DNA of 64,000 bases from JANPBY01 sp963851405 (GTDB taxonomy: Bacteria > Actinomycetota > Actinomycetes > DATJPE01), in assembly GCA_963851405.1 (NCBI GenBank), contig CAWKPB010000001.1, forward strand, positions 1 through 64,000, read 5' to 3'. The first letter of the stretch is position 1, and each line of letters opens with the position of its first letter. Below the pieces are notes generated by a model that had not been told where the DNA came from, searched no databases, and saw only the letters and a list, made by a program, of their open reading frames with translations. This document shows, one piece after another, positions 54,303 through 63,150 of the stretch. A program made the translations under genes and the position numbers.

Positions 54303-55406
54303 ATGATGCAGGGTGTGGACCTCCCCTTGCTGCCACCTGTGCCGCCGATGCTGGCCAAGTCCGTTAAGGGCGTGCCGAGCCAGGAATCAGTGGAAGGAGG
54401 GTTGCTCTATGAGCCCAAGTGGGACGGTTTCCGCTGCATCGTCTTTCGGGACGGGGAAGAGGTTGAGCTCTCCAGTCGCGGGAAGAAGCCGCTGACCCGC
54501 TATTTCCCCGAGGTCGTCGCCGCAGTCAAGGAGCACCTACCCAGGCGTTGCGTGGTAGACGGCGAAATCGTCCTCGCCCGCGGCGACGCCTTGGATTTCG
54601 AAGCGTTGCAGCAACGGATCCATCCAGCGCAGTCACGCGTCGATCGGCTGGCCGCCGAGACTCCGGCAGCCTTTGTCGCCTTCGATCTGCTCGCGCTCGC
54701 CGACGATGATCTGACTCAGCGGCCGTTCGGAGAGCGCCGTCGACTGCTGGAGGAAGCGATGCACGACGCACTCCCTCCGGTCTTTCTGACCCCGGCCACG
54801 GCCGATGAATCCTTGGCGAAGCGCTGGTTCACGGTGTTCGAAGGCGCCGGCCTCGACGGCATCGTCGCCAAGCCGCTTGCCCTTCCTTACCGACCGGATC
54901 AGCGCGTGATGCTCAAGATCAAGCACGAGCGCACGGCCGACTGCGTCCTCGCAGGGTTCCGGTGGCACAAGAGCGGACCGATCGTCGGTTCGCTTTTGCT
55001 CGGACTGTACGACTCAGGTGGGATCCTCCAGCACGTCGGAGTGGCCGCATCCTTCCCCATGAAGCGCAGGGCAGAGCTGGTCGACGAGCTGGCTCCCTGG
55101 CGGGACGTGAACCTCGACGAGCACCCCTGGGGCGACTGGGCTTCAGCGCAACGGGAGGAGGACAGCGATCGCATGCCGGGGGCCGTCTCGCGCTGGAACT
55201 CCACGAAAGACCTGAGTTGGGTGCCCCTTCGCGTGGAACGGGTCCTTGAGGTCGCCTACGACCACATGGAGGGCACCCGGTTCAGGCACACGACCCAGTT
55301 CCGGAGATGGCGAGACGACCGAGACCCGCTGTCGTGCACTTACGAGCAGTTGGACCGCCCCGTGCGCTTCGACCTCGCGACCGTGCTCGCCGGCGGGTCG
55401 ACGTGA
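54303..55406 (+). CDS. ligC: ATP-dependent DNA ligase C
   Basis: 367-aa ATP-dependent DNA ligase. The adenylation lysine is K39 in EPKWDGFR, with motifs III/IV (VDGEIVLARGDALDFEALQ, AFVAFDLLAL), motif V region (GLDGIVAKPL, MLKIKHERTADCVLAGF) and an OB domain. The size and lack of extra domains match LigC rather than LigD. Mycobacterial LigC works with Prim-PolC in a base-excision repair role; the matching polymerase gene is 5.3 kb away at 60728. No Ku gene is in the window. Confidence 0.9.
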   Translation: MMQGVDLPLLPPVPPMLAKSVKGVPSQESVEGGLLYEPKWDGFRCIVFRDGEEVELSSRGKKPLTRYFPEVVAAVKEHLPRRCVVDGEIVLARGDALDFEALQQRIHPAQSRVDRLAAETPAAFVAFDLLALADDDLTQRPFGERRRLLEEAMHDALPPVFLTPATADESLAKRWFTVFEGAGLDGIVAKPLALPYRPDQRVMLKIKHERTADCVLAGFRWHKSGPIVGSLLLGLYDSGGILQHVGVAASFPMKRRAELVDELAPWRDVNLDEHPWGDWASAQREEDSDRMPGAVSRWNSTKDLSWVPLRVERVLEVAYDHMEGTRFRHTTQFRRWRDDRDPLSCTYEQLDRPVRFDLATVLAGGST

Positions 55407-55448
55407 TCCGCCCTCGGCTCGGGTGAAGCGTCCCTTAGGGTTTGGTCC

Positions 55449-55895
55449 GTGACTGGCATCGTCGTCCTCATCGAACACGCACTCCTGGAGCACGACGTGG
55501 AGCGCCTGGCGCACTTCAACGACCCGGACCCGGTCACCATCCACGTCGTCGCGGCGGCCTCCGCCGAAGGCGGAGCCATCACACGCGCCGTGGACGAGAC
55601 CATGGCCGCCCGAACGATCTCCGACGAGAGCGACCCCGAGGCCGCGATCGACGCTTCGATCAAAGCCCTGCGGGCGGCTGGAGCGGCCACGGTCGACGGC
55701 GAGCTCGCCGGTCCGGACACCGTCCAGGCCGTCTTGGACGCCGCCGACACCGTCGAAGCGGACCAAATCTGGGTCATCACCCCCATGCACTGGCTCGAGG
55801 ACAGCCTGCACCGTGATTGGGCCCACCAGTTGCGGGCCAAGGGCCGCTGGCCCGTTCTTCGAGTGGTCTCCGGGACCGATCAGATCATCAGCTAG
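55449..55895 (+). CDS. Conserved hypothetical protein, UspA-like fold
   Basis: 148-aa soluble protein (GIVVLIEHALLEHDVERLAHF, ITRAVDETMAARTI, AIDASIKALRAAGAATVDGELAG, ADQIWVITPMHWLEDSLHRDWAHQLR). The alternating strands and helices resemble a universal-stress-type fold, but no nucleotide motif is evident; function unknown. GTG 55449 lies 43 bases after the ligC stop, so it may be co-transcribed. Confidence 0.62.
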   Translation: MTGIVVLIEHALLEHDVERLAHFNDPDPVTIHVVAAASAEGGAITRAVDETMAARTISDESDPEAAIDASIKALRAAGAATVDGELAGPDTVQAVLDAADTVEADQIWVITPMHWLEDSLHRDWAHQLRAKGRWPVLRVVSGTDQIIS

Positions 55896-55919
55896 GCATC
55901 GGCCGGGTCCTTCGACCAA

Positions 55920-56213
55920 TCACTCCTCCGTTGGCGAGCCGTGCTCACGCTCCCATTGGGTCAGCTGCTGTTCGAGCGCCTTCATGATCTCGAACACCTG
56001 GCCGGGCGGGATTCTCACCCGAGCCACAACCTGAGCGGGCACCACAGAGATCGTCTCGCCCGTCTCCAAGACCTCCGGCTGGCCAGGATTGATCATCGCA
56101 GCGAAGTCCAGCGTGAAGGCGCCTTCGGTGTGCCAGACGGACACGAAGTCCGCGTAGACCCCGGTCACCGCACTCTCAGGCATGGTCATCGCGATGCGGC
56201 GTTCTTCGGTCAT
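55920..56213 (-). CDS. DUF3467 family protein
   Basis: 97-aa protein with the DUF3467 pattern: YADFVSVWHTEGAFTLDFAAM and VVARVRIPPGQVFEIMKALEQQLTQWE. Function unknown. ATG 56213 is chosen because AGGAG lies 5 bases upstream; GTG 56219 is two codons earlier. Confidence 0.82.
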   Translation of the reverse strand: MTEERRIAMTMPESAVTGVYADFVSVWHTEGAFTLDFAAMINPGQPEVLETGETISVVPAQVVARVRIPPGQVFEIMKALEQQLTQWEREHGSPTEE

Positions 56214-56310
56214 GGGCACTCCTGATTGTCGGGTCGGCCACCATCCGCGGGAAGAACTCCGGCCCCTGCGGTCACGGTATCGGGCTACCGGCCCTCCCTA
56301 GACTTGCGCC

Positions 56311-56658
56311 GTGGAGATCCAGCATCTGGGCACTGCGCAAGATTGGGCCCTGGCACTCGAGCGGGGCGAGTATCGGATGTCCACCCGTGGCATCAGCCTC
56401 GACGAAGTCGGGTTCATTCACGCCTCCCGGCCATCCCAACTCCGCCGCGTCGCCGCGGCTGTCTACCGCGACTGCCCGGAGCCGCTCGTGATCCTTGTCC
56501 TTGACGATGATGACTTGGAGCGGGCCGGGATCTCGGTGCGCTACGAGGACGGCGGAAGCGGCGAGGAATTTCCTCACATATACGGACCGATCCCGCCTGA
56601 CCTAGTCCTGGAGGTCCGTCTGGCCCGGATGAACAGCGACGTGCTCACACCCCAATGA
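56311..56658 (+). CDS. DUF952 family protein
   Basis: 115-aa small protein with the DUF952 signature: GFIHASRPSQLRRVAAAVYRD, LVILVLDDDDLERAGISVRYED and FPHIYGPIPPDLVLEV. Family function is unknown, with a fold related to ADP-ribosyl-type enzymes suggested for relatives. Start GTG 56311; no strong ribosome-binding site. Confidence 0.83.
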   Translation: MEIQHLGTAQDWALALERGEYRMSTRGISLDEVGFIHASRPSQLRRVAAAVYRDCPEPLVILVLDDDDLERAGISVRYEDGGSGEEFPHIYGPIPPDLVLEVRLARMNSDVLTPQ

Positions 56659-56713
56659 GCCCCGTCGACCCCGAGGATCAGTCACCGACTCGATGGCGCT
56701 GCATGCATCGCCT

Positions 56714-57064
56714 CTAGGCCAGACCCTTCGACGCACGCATGCGCCGTGCATCTGTCACCAGTTCGGCCAAGCGAGCGCGCGAGACCTTATCCAGACGAAG
56801 CATGACCAAGGGCCACGAGTCGTACTGGGGGGTCGAGAAGAACAACTCAGGTTCGCCCAGGAGCAACGCCTGTTTCTCAGCCTCGTCCCCGACGTACAGG
56901 ACGGCGATGTCCGTGCGGATGCGCCGGCCTTGCCCGGGCACCCGTTCGGGATAGGACCACACAAAACCCTTGCCTGCGACCCGGAAGTCAAACCCGTCCG
57001 AATCGATCTCCTCGACATGAGGCAGGCCGAGAGCGACCTCCCTGATGTCCTGGGCGTCGGCCAA
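56714..57064 (-). CDS. MmcQ/YjbR family protein
   Basis: 116-aa protein of the MmcQ/YjbR group (DIREVALGLPHVEEIDSDGFDFRVAGKGFVW, WPLVMLRLDKVSRARLAELVTDARRM), a small double-wing DNA-binding-type fold without a defined role. TTG 57064 has GGAGG 5 bases upstream. Divergent from the DinB-like gene, 130 bases apart. Confidence 0.82.
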   Translation of the reverse strand: MADAQDIREVALGLPHVEEIDSDGFDFRVAGKGFVWSYPERVPGQGRRIRTDIAVLYVGDEAEKQALLLGEPELFFSTPQYDSWPLVMLRLDKVSRARLAELVTDARRMRASKGLA

Positions 57065-57194
57065 GACAACCTCCGTTCCTCAGCCACTCAGCCTAGGAGC
57101 AAACCTAGAACCGCCCGGTCAGGACGAGATCCGCCAGAGCGTCGGGGTTGAGCGAGGTTGCTCCCCCGGATGCGGTGAGCGATACGGTCGAGGT

Positions 57195-57728
57195 GTGACG
57201 ATCACCCCGGATACCAAGGACTGGACCTGGGTCGTTGAGATGCAGTGTCCCGAGTGCGGCTTCGATGCGAGCGCCATCACGGGACCAGACGTCCCCGAGC
57301 GGCTGGCGGCCGAGTTCGGCCTGTGGCGCGGGGTTCTGCTCAGCGATTCCGCGCGCGAACGGCCGGCCCCAACCCAGTGGTCGGCGTTGGAGTACGGCTG
57401 TCACGTCCGGGATGTCTGCGTGCTCTATGACCGGCGCCTCCACTTGCTTCTCGACGAGGACGACCCGTTGTTCCAGAACTGGGACCAGGATGAGACAGCC
57501 CTGGACCAGGAGTACGGCCAACAGGATCCGGTCAAGGTGCTGGACGAGATCGAGAGCGCTGGTGCCACCTTGATGACCTCGCTTCGGTCGGTCACTGCCG
57601 AGCAGTGGGAGCGACCCGGGCGCCGCAGCGATGGAGCCGTGTTCACCATCGACACCTTCGCCCGCTACTTCCTCCACGACATCGTCCACCACGGGTGGGA
57701 CGTGTCCAACGAGGACACCACCGGCTAG
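57195..57728 (+). CDS. DinB-superfamily protein
   Basis: 177-aa four-helix-bundle protein of the DinB/maleylpyruvate-isomerase N-terminal type. An N-terminal CPECGFD (Cys 18 and 21) precedes the metal-binding His pattern: H70 in EYGCHVRDVCVLYDRRL and the C-terminal FLHDIVHHGWDV. Members act as metal-dependent thiol transferases or are uncharacterised; substrate unknown. GTG 57195 is placed by the conserved start; only a close GAGG precedes it. Confidence 0.77.
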   Translation: MTITPDTKDWTWVVEMQCPECGFDASAITGPDVPERLAAEFGLWRGVLLSDSARERPAPTQWSALEYGCHVRDVCVLYDRRLHLLLDEDDPLFQNWDQDETALDQEYGQQDPVKVLDEIESAGATLMTSLRSVTAEQWERPGRRSDGAVFTIDTFARYFLHDIVHHGWDVSNEDTTG

Positions 57729-57798
57729 GACGCCAAGAACGTCAGGCTCGGCGGGGTTCACCCCCCTACCGGCCCGGGAGGCGGCCTAGTCTGCTGGT

Positions 57799-59436
57799 GT
57801 GGACGCTGCGCAGGCGCTGACTGAAGGACGCTCCGCCTTTGAGCAGCGCTCCTGGAGTCTCGCCCGCGAGTGCCTCTCCACGGCCGACCTGTCGGCGCCG
57901 CTGGACGGCGAGGACCTCACCAAGCTGGCCCAGGCCGGGTACCTCGTGGGGCAGGACGACGAGAGCGCCGACGCCTGGGCTCGATCGTCGCAGTGGTTTG
58001 CCAATGCCGGCGATGCGCCGCGAGCCGCGCGGTGCGCCTTCTGGGCCGCCTTCCAGCTGTTCAACGCCGGCGAGGACGCTCGCGGCGGCGGCTGGCTGGC
58101 CCAGTCCATCTCGATCCTCGACGACTACAACGGCGAGTGCGTCGAACGCGGCTACATCACCGCCTCCATGGGTATCCAGCAGACCGCGATGGGTGACTTC
58201 GAATCGGCCCGTCAGTCATTCACCGACTCCACCGAGGCCGCGGTCCGATTCTCCGACCCTGACCTGCTGGCCATGTCCCAACTCGGGATGGGCCACGTCC
58301 ATCTATTGACCGGACAGGACGCAGCTGGCGGTGCCTGCTTTGACGAGGTGATGGTTGCCGCGACCACAGACCGCTTGTCGACCGTAGTCACGGGTCTCGT
58401 CTACTGCGCGACGATCATGGCCTGTCAGGAGATGTACGACGTTCAGCGGGCGACCGAGTGGACCCGCGCACTCAGCCGTTGGTGCGAAGAACAGCCCGAC
58501 CTCGTCCCCTTCCGCGGTCAATGCTTGGTCCACCGATCCCAACTGATGCAGTTACACGGCGACTGGGCCGACGCCATGCGGGAAGTTGGTGTCGCGCGGA
58601 CTCGACTCGAAGAACCGGGTCGACAACCCGCGGTCGGACTGGCCTACTACCAACAAGGCGAGCTCCACCGAGTGCGGGGCGAGTTCACCCAGGCTGAGAC
58701 CGCCTATCAAGCGGCGAACCAACACGGGCACCGCCCGCAGCCCGGGCTGGCCATGCTCTGGTTGGCACAAGGCCGGGTCGATGCCGCAGCCACAGCGGTC
58801 GGTCAGGCCTTGGACGAGGCTCACGAGCGACTCGCCCGAGCGCGGTTGCTCCCTGCCTGCGTTGAGATCTCCTTGGCCGCCGGGGCCGTCGAGCGCGCGT
58901 CAGGCGAAGCTGAGCAACTCGCCGCGATTGCGACCGACCTCGACACCCCACTCATGCGCGCCACCAGCGCGTCGGCCCTTGGTGCGGTCGAGCTGCAATC
59001 GGGAGCGACCGGTGCCGGATTGACCACCCTCATGCGCGCCTGGGGCCTGTGGCAGGCCATCGAAGCCCCGTACGAAGCAGCCCGTACCCGCGTCCTCATC
59101 GGTCGGGCCAGGGAATCGCTCGGGGACCTCGACTCGGCGCGGATGGAATTCGACGCGGCCCAGTGGGTGTTCCAACAGCTCGGTGCCGCACACGACCTGG
59201 CCGAGCTTCAGCGGCTCACCCACGCCCGCACTGGTCCATCCAACGCAGCTCTCACGGCCCGCGAGCTGGAGGTTCTTCGGCTCCTTTCGACGGGAGCGAC
59301 CAACCGCGCGATCGCCCTGGAGCTCGTGATCAGCGAGAAGACCGTGGCTCGGCACGTGAGCAACATCTTCACCAAACTGGACGTGTCTTCCCGATCGGCG
59401 GCCACGGCGTACGCGTATCAGCATCACTTGGCGTGA
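57799..59436 (+). CDS. LuxR-family regulator with TPR-like repeats
   Basis: 545-aa regulator. About 470 residues of helical repeats (TPR/MalT-like, for example RAARCAFWAAFQLFNAGEDARGGGWLAQS) precede a C-terminal LuxR helix-turn-helix (LTARELEVLRLLSTGATNRAIALELVIS, then KTVARHVSNIFTKLDVSSRSAATAYAY). No ATPase domain is present, unlike LAL regulators. Start GTG 57799. The flavin monooxygenase follows by 117 bases and is a likely target. Confidence 0.85.
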   Translation: MDAAQALTEGRSAFEQRSWSLARECLSTADLSAPLDGEDLTKLAQAGYLVGQDDESADAWARSSQWFANAGDAPRAARCAFWAAFQLFNAGEDARGGGWLAQSISILDDYNGECVERGYITASMGIQQTAMGDFESARQSFTDSTEAAVRFSDPDLLAMSQLGMGHVHLLTGQDAAGGACFDEVMVAATTDRLSTVVTGLVYCATIMACQEMYDVQRATEWTRALSRWCEEQPDLVPFRGQCLVHRSQLMQLHGDWADAMREVGVARTRLEEPGRQPAVGLAYYQQGELHRVRGEFTQAETAYQAANQHGHRPQPGLAMLWLAQGRVDAAATAVGQALDEAHERLARARLLPACVEISLAAGAVERASGEAEQLAAIATDLDTPLMRATSASALGAVELQSGATGAGLTTLMRAWGLWQAIEAPYEAARTRVLIGRARESLGDLDSARMEFDAAQWVFQQLGAAHDLAELQRLTHARTGPSNAALTARELEVLRLLSTGATNRAIALELVISEKTVARHVSNIFTKLDVSSRSAATAYAYQHHLA

Positions 59437-59553
59437 TCCCTACACACTTTGACCCACGCGCCGGCCCGTGAAAGTTGATCGATTTGCCCGATGTTGGTAG
59501 TCGGCCACCCTCCTAGCGTGAAAGCCCTCGCCGCACCGACGAAGGAGCACGCT

Positions 59554-60702
59554 ATGGACACGCGATTGAGCAGCAACAACGACCCGACCAAGCTGGAGAG
59601 CCCGTCGGAGCGGCTCGACACCGTGATCATCGGGGGTGGGCAATGCGGGCTTTCGGTTGGCTACTACCTGGCCAAGGAAGGGCGTCGGTTCGCCATCTTG
59701 GATCACGGCCAGCGGGTGGGCGACGTCTGGAGACAACGCTATGACTCCCTCCGGCTCTACACCCCGGCCAAACTCGATGGCCTGCCCGGCCGATCGTTCC
59801 CCGCGCCCAGAAATTCCTTTCCCAGCGGGCATCAGATGGCTGATTTCCTGGAGAGCTACGCCGCGGATTTCGAACTGCCCGTCCGCACCGGGATCCATGT
59901 CAGCCACCTACGTCGGTCTCCACTCGACAGCGAGCGGTTCTGGGTGTCGACCAGTTCCGGCATCATCGACGCCGCCAACGTCGTCGTGGCCAACGGCGGG
60001 CAGCAGTCACCGACCGTTCCGTCGTTCGCCGGCGAACTCGACCCTGACATCCGGCAACTCCACTCCAATGACTACCGCAATCCCTCCCAACTCAAGTCGG
60101 GGCCGGTACTCATCGTCGGCGCGAGTCATTCCGGCGCAGACCTCGCGATGGAGTGCGCTTCCGAACACGAAACCTGGCTCGCCGGGCCGAGCACCGGCGA
60201 ACTTCCCATCAACCTCGAGGGCCGCTCAGCCCGAGCCTTGTCCCCACTGCTGTGGTTCGCGGCGCAACACGTGCTCACGGTGCGACACGGTCCTGGCCGA
60301 GAGTTCGCTCAGGAAGCCAGAGTCCACGGCGGCCCATTGCTGAGGTACAAGAAGAAGGATTTGGCGGAAGCGGGCGTGATCCGTACAGCGTCACGCGTCG
60401 TGGGAGTCAAGGACGGAATGCCGGTTCTGGACGACGACCGGATCATCCGCGTGGAGAACGTCATCTGGTGCACCGGTTTCCACCGGGACTTCAGCTGGAT
60501 CCAGTTTCCGATCTTCGACGAGATCGGCTACCCACGGGCCGCGCGGGGCGTCGTCGCCGACGTACCGGGGTTGTACTTCTCCGGACTCATCTTCCAGTTC
60601 TCCTTCAGCTCCATGCTCGTGGGCGGATCGGGTCGCGACGCTCGCTACGTCGCCCAACACCTGCAGGACCGATCGAGGACATCTACCGCCGCAGCCGCCT
60701 GA
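59554..60702 (+). CDS. Flavin-dependent monooxygenase (FMO/NAD(P)-binding type)
   Basis: 382-aa FAD- and NADPH-dependent oxidoreductase. FAD motif GGGQCG at residues 27-32 (TVIIGGGQCGLSVGYYL), a linker with FAGELDPDIRQLHSNDY, a second nucleotide motif (LIVGASHSGADLAMECA), the segment VIWCTGFHRDFSW and a C-terminal SGLIFQFSFSSMLVGGSGRDARYVA. Similar enzymes oxidise soft nucleophiles or indole-like compounds; substrate unknown. AAGGAG before ATG 59554 fixes the start. Upstream noncoding DNA has two CGTGAAAG copies 50 bases apart (59467 and 59517). Confidence 0.84.
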   Translation: MDTRLSSNNDPTKLESPSERLDTVIIGGGQCGLSVGYYLAKEGRRFAILDHGQRVGDVWRQRYDSLRLYTPAKLDGLPGRSFPAPRNSFPSGHQMADFLESYAADFELPVRTGIHVSHLRRSPLDSERFWVSTSSGIIDAANVVVANGGQQSPTVPSFAGELDPDIRQLHSNDYRNPSQLKSGPVLIVGASHSGADLAMECASEHETWLAGPSTGELPINLEGRSARALSPLLWFAAQHVLTVRHGPGREFAQEARVHGGPLLRYKKKDLAEAGVIRTASRVVGVKDGMPVLDDDRIIRVENVIWCTGFHRDFSWIQFPIFDEIGYPRAARGVVADVPGLYFSGLIFQFSFSSMLVGGSGRDARYVAQHLQDRSRTSTAAAA

Positions 60703-60727
60703 CCGCGCTCTGCGAGACGGTCGACCG

Positions 60728-61804
60728 TCAGGGGGCTTCCGGCAGCTCCTTGGCCCGGCTGGGCTGGACTCTCATTGGTTCGCCGGGCATCTTCGGATAG
60801 TCGGGCGGATAGGGCAGGTCACTGAGACCACGATCCGCCTCGTCCCTGGCGTACCACTCCAGCACCGGTGTCAGGTCATGGTTGGTGCCGTCCATGTCGG
60901 CGTGGGGATCTCCCCGTTCCGCCAGACGGCCCGGGACGGTCCGGACCGTGAGCTCCCGCGGATCTGCGGCGGAGAGCTCGGCCCACTCCAACGGCGTCGA
61001 CACCGGCGCGTGCGGACGTGAACGCACGGACCAGGCGCTGGCGATCGTTCGGTCGCGGGCGTTCTGGTTGTAGTCCACGAATACGGTCCCGTCGGGACGT
61101 TCCTCCTTCCACCAATTCATCGTGACCCGCCCAGGGAGTCGTCGCTCCAGCTCGCGACCCAAGGCGATGGCTGCGTGACGAACATCAACAAATCCCCACC
61201 GAGGCTCGATCCGCACGTACACGTGCACGCCCCTCCCGCCGCTGGTCTTGGGCCAGGCCACCCAGCCGAGCTCATCGAGCAAGGCCTTGGCCTCCAAGGC
61301 CACCTCCGCCGCGTCTCGGAAACCGGCGCCGGGTTGCGGGTCGAAGTCGAGGCGCAGTTCATCGGGATGGTCCACGTCGGACCGCCGTACCGGCCACGGA
61401 TGGAACGTGATGGTGCCCAGGTTGGCCGCCCACACCAGAACAGCCTCCTCGGTGGGACAAACCTCGTCCGCCGTACGACCGCTAGGAAACCTGATGTGGG
61501 CCGTCTCCACGAAAGATGGCGCTCCCTGAGGGACTCGTTTCTGGTAGAACGCCTTCCCCTTCGTGCCGTCACGTTGAGTCAACGTCACACCGTCCAACAC
61601 CCCGGACGGCCAGCGCTCTAGCGCTGTGGGGCGCTCCCTGAGCGCGGAGAGCATCGTCGGTGCGACCGCTGCGTAGTAGCTGACCACGTCCAACTTGGTC
61701 AGGCCCGCTTGCGGGAAGTAGGGCTTCAGGGGGTTGCTGACCCGAATCACCCGACCGCTGACCTCCAGCTCGAGGGCGTCACCGTGCTCTCCCTTTCTGG
61801 CCAT
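60728..61804 (-). CDS. LigD-type polymerase domain protein (Prim-PolC-like)
   Basis: 358-aa archaeo-eukaryotic-primase-type polymerase. Catalytic residues are all present: D153 and D155 (LRLDFDPQPG), H193 (TSGGRGVHVYV) and D244 (VFVDYNQNARDRTIASAWS). It has no ligase or nuclease domain, matching free-standing Prim-PolC, which fills short gaps with ribonucleotides before LigC seals them in mycobacteria. Here it is not in an operon with ligC (54303-55406) but nearby and in the opposite direction. ATG 61804. Confidence 0.88.
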   Translation of the reverse strand: MARKGEHGDALELEVSGRVIRVSNPLKPYFPQAGLTKLDVVSYYAAVAPTMLSALRERPTALERWPSGVLDGVTLTQRDGTKGKAFYQKRVPQGAPSFVETAHIRFPSGRTADEVCPTEEAVLVWAANLGTITFHPWPVRRSDVDHPDELRLDFDPQPGAGFRDAAEVALEAKALLDELGWVAWPKTSGGRGVHVYVRIEPRWGFVDVRHAAIALGRELERRLPGRVTMNWWKEERPDGTVFVDYNQNARDRTIASAWSVRSRPHAPVSTPLEWAELSAADPRELTVRTVPGRLAERGDPHADMDGTNHDLTPVLEWYARDEADRGLSDLPYPPDYPKMPGEPMRVQPSRAKELPEAP

Positions 61805-61913
61805 GGCGAGACGCTACCGGCGCTCGGTGTCCGTGAACGTGGAGATCTCACGCAACGATGACGATTGCACTCCCGCGCGTGCCGAGGTCGTTCGCGCAGG
61901 TTACGGTCCCTTC

Positions 61914-62372
61914 ATGTTCAAGAAGAGCCGAACACCGCAGGATGCACCGGTCTTCCCGGTTCAGAAGTCTGACGAGGAATGGCGAGCCGAACTGAGCCCG
62001 GAGGCGTTTCGTGTTCTTCGCCAAGCAGGCACCGAACCAGCCTTTACGGGTGAATACACCGACTCCAAGGAGACGGGTGTCTATCGGTGCCGAGCCTGTC
62101 AGGCCGAGCTATTCCGGTCGGACACCAAGTTCGAGAGCCACTGCGGATGGCCCTCCTTTTTCACCCCGCTCGCGGGAAGCGCCGTCGTTGAGATTGAGGA
62201 TCGTTCGCTCGGGATGGCGCGCACCGAGGTCCAATGTGCGAATTGCGGATCACATCTGGGCCATGTCTTCTCGGGCGAGGGGTACGGGACCCCCACCGAC
62301 CTGCGCTACTGCATCAACTCGGTGAGCCTGGCTTTCGAGCCCGGCGTTCAGGAAGCCCCTCCTGCCGACTGA
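61914..62372 (+). CDS. msrB: Peptide-methionine (R)-S-oxide reductase MsrB
   Basis: 152-aa enzyme that repairs methionine R-sulfoxide in proteins. Zinc cysteines are C59, C62, C108 and C111; the catalytic Cys is C133 in RYCINSVSL; the FTGEYTDSKETGVYRC and FESHCGWPSFF blocks are conserved. ATG 61914 begins the family-like sequence. Divergent from the polymerase gene and convergent with hemQ. Confidence 0.94.
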   Translation: MFKKSRTPQDAPVFPVQKSDEEWRAELSPEAFRVLRQAGTEPAFTGEYTDSKETGVYRCRACQAELFRSDTKFESHCGWPSFFTPLAGSAVVEIEDRSLGMARTEVQCANCGSHLGHVFSGEGYGTPTDLRYCINSVSLAFEPGVQEAPPAD

Positions 62373-62405
62373 TCCAGACGGCGTTCATCAAGCGACCCTG
62401 GATCG

Positions 62406-63146
62406 TCAGGGGAGGTTGACGACCAGATCCTGGATGGACATCCGGCGACCGGTGTAGAACGGCAGCTCCTCACGCACGTGTAGTCGGGCGCGCGACCCGC
62501 GAAGATGCCGCATCAGGTCGACGATGCGATGCAACTCGTCGGCCTCGAAGGCCAGCATCCACTCATAATCGCCAAGGGCGAACGAGGCCACCGTGTTCGC
62601 GCGGACGTCGGAGAACTCGCGGGCCATCTGGCCGTGCTCCGCCAACAGCTCGCGGCGTTCTGAGTCCTCCAGCAGATACCACTCGTACGAGCGCACGAAC
62701 GGATACACACACACATACCTGCGCGCATGCTCATCAGCCATGAAGGCCGGCACATGGGACTTGTTGAACTCCGCTGGCCTGTGCAGCGCCATCTGTGACC
62801 AGACCGGCTCACACGCAAGGCCAAGGGCGGTTCGCCGGAACCGAGCGTAGGCATCCTGCAGGGCATCAGAGGTCTCCGCGTGCAGCCACAGCATGAAGTC
62901 GGCGTCAGCCCGTAGCCCGGCGACGTCGTAGGCCCCTCGGAGGACGACATCCTGGCCGGCCAGCTCATCGATGACTCGCTCGACCTCGGCGGCGATCGCG
63001 GCGCGGTCGGATTCTCCCAACGGCCGCACCAACCGAAACACCGACCACATCGTGTAGCGGATTGTCGCGTTGATTGCTCGCGCCGACGCCGGCTTAACCG
63101 TCTCCGGCGCTGGGGCGGGCCGTGGAGTCTCTGGCGGGGTGGACAT
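62406..63146 (-). CDS. hemQ: Coproheme decarboxylase HemQ (chlorite dismutase-like)
   Basis: 246-aa last enzyme of the coproporphyrin-dependent heme pathway of Gram-positive bacteria; it decarboxylates coproheme to heme b. The family motif YPFVRSYEWYLL is present, with MLWLHAETSDALQDAYARFR and the catalytic-loop block SFALGDYEWMLAFEADEL. ATG 63146 lies 4 bases after the stop of the porphyrinogen oxidase gene, so the two form one operon. Confidence 0.93.
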   Translation of the reverse strand: MSTPPETPRPAPAPETVKPASARAINATIRYTMWSVFRLVRPLGESDRAAIAAEVERVIDELAGQDVVLRGAYDVAGLRADADFMLWLHAETSDALQDAYARFRRTALGLACEPVWSQMALHRPAEFNKSHVPAFMADEHARRYVCVYPFVRSYEWYLLEDSERRELLAEHGQMAREFSDVRANTVASFALGDYEWMLAFEADELHRIVDLMRHLRGSRARLHVREELPFYTGRRMSIQDLVVNLP

Positions 63147-63150
63147 GACT

